From: Ampullaceana balthica | Taxonomy: Eukaryota > Mollusca > Gastropoda > Lymnaeidae | Direction: 5' to 3' | NCBI GenBank assembly: GCA_944989445.1 | Contig: CALYLW010001376.1 | Span: 186,001-250,000, forward strand | DNA: 64,000 nucleotides | Part shown: piece by piece, positions 57,045 to 64,000 of the stretch | Layout: each line of letters opens with the position of its first letter | How positions within the stretch are numbered: position 1 is the stretch's first letter | The notes under the pieces: model-generated | The model's database searches: none | Told to the model about the DNA's origin: nothing | What the model saw: only the letters and a program-made list of their open reading frames with translations | Translations under genes and position numbers: made by a program

Positions 57045-57355
57045 TACCTGCATGTTGGGGATCCTCTCCCTCACCAGGAGCTTGCAGGTGAAGGTGAAGG
57101 TCACAACATTGGGACTGTAATTACCTGCATGTTGGCGATCCTCTCCCTCACCAGGAGCTTGCAGGTGAAGGTGAAGGTCACAACATTGGGACTGTAATAA
57201 CCTGCATGTTGGCGATCCTCTCCCTCGCCAGGAGCTTGCAGGTGAAGGTGAAGGTCACATCATTATGACTATAATTACCTGCATGTTGGCGATCCTCTCC
57301 CTCGCCAGGAGCTTGCAAGTGAAAGGGAAGGTCACAACATTGGGACTGTAATTAC
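57045..57355 (-). repeat. 77-bp tandem copies of the exon 1 end plus donor, 4 copies
   Basis: Gene strand: each unit has about 45 exonic bases (TTCACCTGCAAGCTCCTGGC through GCCAACATGCAG), then GTAATTACAGTCCCAATGTT and a short filler. TACCTG or AACCTG at 57045, 57122, 57199, 57276 and 57353 give the exact 77-bp period. Copies differ by a few bases (CTCACC for CTCGCC, GGGGATC for GGCGATC). Confidence 0.93.
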
Positions 57356-58326
57356 CTGCATGTTGGCGATCCTCTCCCTCGCCAGGAGCTTGCAGGTGAA
57401 GCCAAGCGTAAAAGCGAAGAGAAGGATGCAGTCCAGGTCAAAAAACCTAGTCGGCTTGAGGTTGAGTAGACACACGACGTCGAGGGTGGGCATCATTTGG
57501 ATCATGAAGCTGTGCCACTTGGACTCGTGGACTTTTGGGCTCACATTGGCGTCGCCCTCGGTCGTCTCGGGGACAGCCGTCAGATTGTAGACAACGGTGA
57601 CGGGGTTGAGGTTCGACTGGTTGACCTCCCGCTTGTCCTTGCCGGTGTCCTCGCTGGTGTCCTTGCTGGTGTCCTTAAGTGTGTCCTTGTCGGTGTCCTT
57701 GCTGGTGTCCTTGCTAGTGTCCTCACCGGTGTCCCTGTGTGTGTCCTTGCCGGTGTCCTTGCTGGTGTCCCTGCGTGTGTCCTTGCCGGTGTCTTTGCTG
57801 GTGTCCTTGCTGGTGTCCTCACCGGTGTCCCTGCGTGTGTCCTTGCCGGTGTCCTTGCTAGTGTCCTCACCGGTGTCCCTGCGCGTGTCCCTGCTGGTGT
57901 CCTTGCTAGTGTCCTCACCGGTGTCCATGCGTGTGTCCTTGCTGGTGTCCTCACTGGTGTCCTTGCTGGTGTCCTTGCGTGTGTCTTTTCCGGTGTCCTT
58001 GCTGGTGTCCTTACGTTTGTCCTTGCTGGTGTCCTCACTGATGTCCTTGCTGGTGTCCTTACGTTTGTCCTGGCTGGTGTCCTCACTGATGTCCTTGCTG
58101 GCGGCTTTGTCGAAGACGTCTTCGGCATTGATGCCAGTGAGATTCTTCTCGCTGCTGACGGGGCTTTGTTTGTTGCCGTCGTGGCTGTCGAAGGCATCTG
58201 ACCCTAGAGGCGAGGGGACGTTGCAGGGGGTTCCTATGTGTTTGATCTTACGTTCCCTGAGCCAGTAGTTGAGTAAGATACATGCCACCTGCATCTGAGT
58301 GGACAGGATGCCTGTTGTGGTGTAAT
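57356..58326 (-). CDS. ABCA-like transporter, exon 1 of those visible (end of extracellular domain 1 with DTSK repeats, TM2)
   Basis: Encodes 323 codons. It begins YTTTGILSTQMQVACILLNY, the ABCA 'y..tGF..lQ..v..aii' motif at the end of extracellular domain 1. After WLRERKIKHIG comes an insertion of about 240 residues. Its core (about 57632-58105) is some 39 four-residue units of DTSK type (DTGE, DTRK, DISE, DKRK), strongly charged and Thr-rich. The normal family segment resumes at SKWHSFMIQMMPTLD, then FFDLDCILLFAFTLGFTCKL (TM2) and LARERIANMQ. Acceptor ATCATTTCAG (start 58326, phase 1), donor GTAATT (57355, phase 0). NLT near the repeat's end is a possible N-glycosylation site. The repeat has a 12-bp period and leaves opposite-strand frames open. 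Confidence 0.9.
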
Positions 58327-60290
58327 CTGAAATGATGGAGGAGGGAATACATTCGTTGACAGTGGACCTTGTGATGACATTAGTGTATAGGTTGTTTAGT
58401 AGAATGAACTTTATATTGATCTCAATAGGCTTAAAGTTTGATCATCGAAAATGTAAAGGAGTTGGAAGGGGAATTTTCGTAATTTAATAATAATAATAAT
58501 AAATTGATAATTTATATAGCGCTGTATCCCAGAAAGGACCTGGGCTCACAGCTCTTTACATGAAGGTAATAACATACTTATAAGTAATAAATTATAATTC
58601 ATACCATAGTTTTTATTTTTATACCTGGTAGCCAATGTTAGCTGTAAAGGTCGGTTTTGGGGGGGGGGTTGAGAAAATTATTTTTTTTTAAACTCATGCC
58701 CAAAGTTGCGCATCATCCATTTTCTAATTAATTTATCACAAAATTTGCTGAAAATTTGATGACATTATGCCGAGATCGACAGGAGTTTTCAAAGTACAAC
58801 CATATGATTTTTATTGACCAGCTTTGTAGACCAGCTTACTTGATCGAATTTGCAAAGTATATCATCTATACAGAGCTCGGGCTCAGGAGAATGTGCCCAC
58901 CCCCCCCCCACCCAAACTGTTGAAGAATCAACTCAGATAAAACACATCCGTCCTTTGAGAATCGCTTCTAGAAGGCAAAGAGAACCCATGCAAGTTATTG
59001 CCAGAAGAGAAAATGCACATACAAAGGCTGTTGAGTGGCTAGATGAGGACGAGTTGATCTGTCTGCAATTATCATTCCAGGAAACGATGATGGTGAAAGA
59101 TTGATGCCAGTTGTAACTATGGATGAACACTTCACATCACCATGGTAAGATGATGTCCATTGAATATTTTTTGAATTAAAAAACATAATTCACAGGACCA
59201 TAATAAAACGATTTAATATAAGCACAAGAGTTGGTCACATAATTTGTCAATCTAGTCTTTTTGTTTGTTTGTTGTTGTTTTTTTGTTGTTTCCTTTTTAT
59301 TATTTCATCACTGGTTGAGGTCAAGTTTCGCTAAACTACTTCTTATCGTGTGTCAATAGATTGCATAATCGGAAGATTATCTAAAACTTGACATCACCCA
59401 TTGTAAATGAAAAGGAGGAAGATAAATTATGTGTCTTACATAATTGTCAAGTATAATTTTTGCAATTTTTGTTTTTAAATTCGCTCTAGATTGAGTTACT
59501 GTTTCATTGAACTACTTTTGACAATTAACTATTTTACTATTAAAGTCATTGTAATATCTTATAGTTCTATGAGAAAAAAGGTGCACTGGATTTCGTCCCC
59601 AGCTCCGGAAAATCCGGAATCCGGCCATTTTAACAAATCGGACTCCGGCTACAGCAGGATTTCACTTCATAAATCTGGCTCCGGCCGGATCTCAATATGT
59701 TGAATCCGGTACTTTCCTACTTTTATGTGGAAATTTAATATAATTTTAATACAGTTTAATAGTGAAGTGTATTTTAAGTATTAAATTTAATATTTTAATT
59801 AGGAGTTAATTAAAGAAAAAAAATCGAAAATGTGACTTACTTCAGGTGGGGTGGGAGGGGGGGCGAGATTTGTGACAGGGGGGAGGGGGTAAAAAATAGC
59901 GTGACGTACTTTATGGACAGCCCCTAACATGTGCTATGTTAAATGAATGGTGTGAACTTATTTCAATTACATTTCTTAACTCACTTATTTTTATATTTAA
60001 AAAAAAATAACTTACTTACTTAAGCGGGGCGATGCAAGGCGCCCTTTAGCGTACGAAGAAATCTTTGAATGTACGACGATTCTGAACTCAATTTGACGAG
60101 GAACTTCGGTCTGATCCTTCTTGAACTTCCTGAACAGGATCATAGGGCGGAGCATCTTGGCTTTACCGAAGTTACGTTTCATGTAACTGAGACCTTCTTC
60201 AACTGTAAGGAATCCCTTTGTTTCAGGGACTGGGTGATAATGGACGGATAAAGATAATCCTCTTAGAGAGAGAGAGAGAGTTTACTGTAT
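58327..60290. other. intron with dispersed repeats, no exon recognised
   Basis: Contains the (AAT)n/TTTATATAGCGCTGTATCCC repeat (58484-58565), a TCCGGAATCCGG-rich block (59590-59710), and a right end of the GGGGC-type element (59838-59926, ending TATGGACAGCCCC). The plus frame 58850-59104 has no recognisable domain. Upstream transporter exons are not seen here. Confidence 0.5.
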
Positions 60291-60292
60291 TT

Positions 60293-61228
60293 TTAAATCC
60301 TTTATATTAACTCGTGGTGTCTGCGGCCGACCGACCGACCGACCGACCTTGTCGCCAAAACTTTTGATCGATTTTTAACCCACTTGCTCGCAAGATAGCG
60401 AGCTGAAATTTTGCAGGCAGTTTCGTACCGATGATAAAAACAATGTATCAAAATTTCAGATCGATCGCATGTACCGTAATTAAATTATTGATTTTTTAGA
60501 TTATTTTATTTATTCCTATGTATCATGCTATTTTTTGAGATAGAGCGTCGCGGTGCGTATTATATTGAACAACCTTTCTGTCGCGCAACAAGGTGCTTTT
60601 TTATTGACAACTCTTTTTATAAACATATTCCTGATCGGTGCGCATTATATTAAACATGTTTTAGGACACAACTGCAATTTTGTATTTCTGGATGGTCTGG
60701 CGCTGCCTATTATAATGAACATTCTTTTAATTACTTCTCGTACATAAAGGATTTATAGTCAAAAACTTGGTTTTTTTACGGGTTGTTTTATTAAATCCCT
60801 TACATTAACTTCACCGTCTTGTCTCTCTGTCTGTCGTAGTGGGTGGAAAACAAACAAAAGTAAAAAATGTCCGACTTCCCGTGATCCTATCGAGCTGAAA
60901 TTTTGCACATTTTGCCTCGTGTCACCTAACAATGCATTGTATCAAAATTTCAGATCGATCTATTGTACCGTATTTAAATTAATGTATTTTTAGTTTATAT
61001 CTGTGTAAATCTATGTATCCGTCTGCTATTGTTGACATCCACGTTCCACTGGAGTTTACTCCAGCCATCGATGACCACATCCCGTGTTTTACAGCAGGGG
61101 AGTTCAGTCACGCTCAGTCTGTAAATGTTTGTTGCGCGATGCGTATTATATTGAAAATAATCAATACTTTTAGTTATGTCTCATATATAAGGGATTTATA
61201 GTCAAAAATGTTGTTTTTATGGGTTAAT
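60293..61228 (+). mobile_element. AAATCC(C/T)TTATAT-TIR family, head-to-tail dimer
   Basis: First member (60297-60762) is of the second subfamily with GATAGCGAGCTGAAATTTTG and (GACC)n. Second member (60795-61200) is of the first subfamily with TGACTTCCCGTGAT-type and AACAATGCATTGTATC blocks. The dimer therefore joins two subfamilies. Confidence 0.72.
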
Positions 61229-61230
61229 TT

Positions 61231-61970
61231 AATCTATATATATATAAAAATTAAAGTATGTATGTATGTTTGTCCTTTATAGCTGAAAAAATAATTCATC
61301 CGATCGCCATGAACATTTTGGAGACTTTTGAGTACGCCCCCGGGATGGTAATAGGCCAACTTTTTTTTTCAAAATTTAACACTCATCGGGCGCCGGGGGC
61401 CCAAAAAGTGATTTTTTAAATTTTATATGAGCTATGTAAAAATTAGTTTAATTGTTAGCTATTTGGTTAATTGGTGGATCTTAATCAAAACTTGTATATG
61501 ACAACTTGGTAGCCAATATTGAAATACTATAGGGCACTAATTTCCTAATGACCATTTCTTCGGGGTTGTGGGCCCAAATGGTTTTTTTCATAATCGTTTA
61601 CAATTTTATTCCAGATTCAATGATTAAAGATTTTGAGAATTATAGATAAATATATCCATTATAAAACTGATTGAAATAAACAGGTGTTTTGAACTTTATA
61701 TCTTGCACTAAATGGTCCCTGTGGCCCTTAATGTAGTTTTTTGCTTATATGAGGTATATAAAAATTAGTTTATGCGTTAGCTACTGAGTAAATAAATGGA
61801 TATTAACCAAACTTTGTATACATAAACTTGGTAGCCCATATTATAATAACAAAGGGCACTGAACTGCTAATGTCCATTTTTTCGGGGTCGGGGGCCCCAA
61901 ATGTCTTTTTTTCGTATATCTGATAGATATACTTTTACTTTTACTGATATCGTTGCAACGCATGACTGGT
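61231..61970 (+). mobile_element. Helitron-like 5' end and body
   Basis: Starts TCTATATATATATAAAAATT, then GTATGTATGTTTGTCCTTTA, typical of Helitron 5' termini. The body repeats a block containing GGGGGCCCAAA (about 61392, 61570, 61893), an internal duplication. A 3' CTAG hairpin end is not found before the next repeat dimer begins, so it appears truncated. Confidence 0.5.
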
Positions 61971-61977
61971 CTGCTAT

Positions 61978-63075
61978 TCCCTTTATATTAACTTCACCGT
62001 CGTCTCTGTCTGTCGTGGTCAGTCGGGTGGAAGAAAACAAAAGTAAAAAATGACCCACTTCCCATGATGCTATCGAGCTGAAATTTTGCACATAGACTCG
62101 TGTCACCTAACAATGCATTGTATCAATATTTTAGATCGATCGAATGTACCGTAATTAAAGTAATGCATTTTTTAAAATCTATATTTAACTCTATGTATCC
62201 GTCTGCTATTGTTGTCATCAACGTGTCACTGTAGTTCACCACGCCATCGATGACCACATCCCCGTGTTTACAGCAAGGGGAGTTCAGTCAGTTTCAGTCT
62301 GTAAATGTTTGTCGCGCGGTGCGATTATACTTAATCAATACTTTTAGTTATGTCTCGTATATAATGGATTTATAGTCAAAAACATTGTTTGTTCGGTAAT
62401 TTAATTAAATCCCTTATATTAACTTCACCGTCTTGTCTCTCTGTCGTTGTCCTTTTACTTTTGCTTTTATGTGCAGTGCATAGGTTTGTGGGTTTCGCCT
62501 GTAATCATAGAAAAATTTTATTTTCTTCCTTTTAGTCATTTTCTATATGTAAATAAAAGCGTGTCCTTTTTTTAAAAAAAAAGATTTAAATTTTTTTTCT
62601 CTACCTTTTGGTATCAAAATTTTTTAATTGATTTTTCGACCTTATCAAATCAATTTAATTAGTTAAACATCATTGTCAATAACTTAAATGTGATAGTGGT
62701 AAAGAGATAAATTATTAATAATTACAAATTTGTATATAAAAAATGTATATCCCCAACTGAAAATTGAACCGCGTACCTACAAGTCGGCAGTCGACCACTT
62801 TTCCACAAATTTCGTTATTACTAGTCTTATATTAACTTGCTTTGTAAGTTTAATTGGACATCCGAACCCACTATTTGTTTTAAATTCTTTCACGTGCCAG
62901 TTCACGGGTTGACGTTGACCGTCACTGTTCACACCCCCTACCGTCCCTGCGCACAGTTTTAAAACCAGGGGAGATAATTCTGTTCCAGTCTGTAAACGTC
63001 GCTTTTAAACATAATCACTACTTTTAGTTATGTCTCATATATAAGGGATTTATAGTCAAAAACTTTGTTTTTACA
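61978..63075 (+). mobile_element. AAATCCCTTATAT-TIR family, dimer with inserted SINE/foldback pieces
   Basis: First member about 61978-62375 with ACCCACTTCCCATGAT and AACAATGCATTGTATC blocks. The second starts at 62406 and ends near 63055, but its middle is replaced by a foldback-type arm (62455-62570) and the SINE-like repeat (62590-62800). Confidence 0.65.
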
Positions 63076-63079
63076 TCTA

Positions 63080-63600
63080 TTTATTTCGATTTACGTCTGC
63101 TAGAGTTAAACCTCAGCAGTCCGCCTTAATGACCGGAATAACCCAATGTTGAAATATTTTCGATTTACAGTGAGTGTCGGATAGTTGGGATAGGTCAGAT
63201 AATTGGGATCAGTTCGCTCAAAATATTCGAATCATTTAGAACGGAACTAATACCAGGACATTCTTGGTTTATATCTACTTCTAAATTGATCAAAGGTAAG
63301 CTGGCTTAGCACTTAATGTAAAATGTGTAGACTAAAATGTAGAAAATAAAAATATTTAAAAAACACTTTTTAAAAACTAGTCTTATTTTAGAAATGCACT
63401 AAAAAGTAGAAAATAAATTTAAAATTTGAAATTTATAGTCAGAAGAGACCTTTAGTTCCAAATTTATGAAAATGTAAAAGTTTAAAATGAGACACGAACG
63501 TTAAATCGTAGATGAAATAAATTATCTCGTTGTTCGCCATGACTATAAGACTAGGGTGCTTGCTAGCATAGTTATTGATAGACTAAGTTGAAACTGAGCA
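63080..63600. other. intron, nothing recognised
   Basis: AT-rich unassigned DNA. Confidence 0.4.
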
Positions 63601-63604
63601 CCAG

Positions 63605-63690
63605 TCAGCAGTCAGCACTATCTCCCAATTTACACCAATCAGCACTATCTCCTATTTACACCAATCAGCACTATCTCATATTTAGTATAA
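63605..63690 (+). repeat. ~30-bp repeat, 3 copies
   Basis: Unit with ACCAATCAGCACTATCTCCT and ATTTAC. Confidence 0.8.
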
Positions 63691-63774
63691 TCGAATAACT
63701 TAGAGTCTTTTTGGACTTCCAAACATAACCATATCTTTTAGAACTATTCACTTTCCTTTTGCATCAGCATTTTC

Positions 63775-64000
63775 ATAGTCTTGACACTCATTCAGCGCCC
63801 ACATACTCTCTCCTTTGACTTAAAGCAAACATACTCTCTCCTTTCACTTACAGCCCACATAATATCTCCTTTAATCTACAGCCAACATACTCTCTCCTTT
63901 GACCTACAGCCCACATAATATCTCCTTTGACTTACAGCCAACATACTCTCTCCTTTGACCTACAGCCCACATACTCTCTCCCTTGACTTACAGCCAACAT
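63775..64000 (-). repeat. ~28-bp minisatellite with a GTAAGT motif in its units, running off the right edge
   Basis: Gene strand: units read GGCTGTAAGTCAAAGGAGAG then AGTATGT, with GTAGGT in alternate copies. The position of a donor-like GTAAGT/GTAGGT in each unit is the same as in the seven donor-anchored arrays, and the array continues past 64000. Confidence 0.85.

Noticed and set aside
57497..58268. Open frames on the plus strand over the DTSK region (Val/Leu/Ser-rich)
   Set aside because: Shadows of the 12-bp coding repeat. The minus frame alone joins ABCA motifs and correct splice phases.

Overview
This is a repeat-rich stretch of an animal nuclear genome, most likely a mollusc and perhaps a gastropod. 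That guess rests on the mix of hAT, Helitron and non-LTR elements, the many tRNA-derived fragments and the very large introns; no ribosomal or mitochondrial marker fixes the taxon. It is not prokaryotic: there are no operons, no ribosome-binding sites and no CRISPR array.

One host gene dominates, on the minus strand, entering beyond the right edge and leaving beyond the left edge. It encodes a full-length-type ABC transporter of subfamily A. I placed 18 exons (58326 down to 4199, 4,092 coding bases, about 1,364 codons) with splice sites, and every intron phase matches from one exon to the next. In order they give: the end of extracellular domain 1 with a long Asp-Thr-Ser-Lys repeat; transmembrane segments 2-6; the first nucleotide-binding domain (NBD1); a Pro/Ala-rich linker; transmembrane segment 7; a short extracellular domain 2; and transmembrane segments 8-12. 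The N-terminus and NBD2 lie outside the window. NBD1 keeps the Q-loop, Walker B and switch His, but its Walker A has Thr in place of the invariant Lys, and its signature motif is altered, so it is probably catalytically degenerate.

The introns are mostly tandem repeats. Seven arrays start exactly at a 5' splice site of this gene, and their units contain the exon end plus the donor (after exons ending at 57356, 43939, 43266, 42408, 21012, 16673 and 5086). One more array, before the exon at 25457, repeats a branchpoint plus 3' splice site. I consider this splice-site-anchored minisatellite pattern the most unusual feature here. Other arrays are very large: a 58-bp unit repeated about 126 times (26765-34085), a 36/40-bp unit (34205-37300), and a ~20-bp unit (5720-13790) carrying two copies of a reverse transcriptase fragment produced by a ~3.4 kb tandem duplication.

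The rest is mobile DNA: a decayed autonomous hAT element (19091-20855) inside a minisatellite, hAT-type MITEs with target duplications, a Helitron with an internal (TTG)n expansion (55421-56286), nested non-LTR elements (22000-23880; 38560-39660), a 1.9 kb inverted-repeat element whose empty site can be read from a related repeat (50483-52366), tRNA-derived SINE pieces, and a ~0.5 kb family with AAATCCCTTATAT terminal inverted repeats that recurs as head-to-tail dimers (left edge, 14.6, 40.3 and 60-63 kb).
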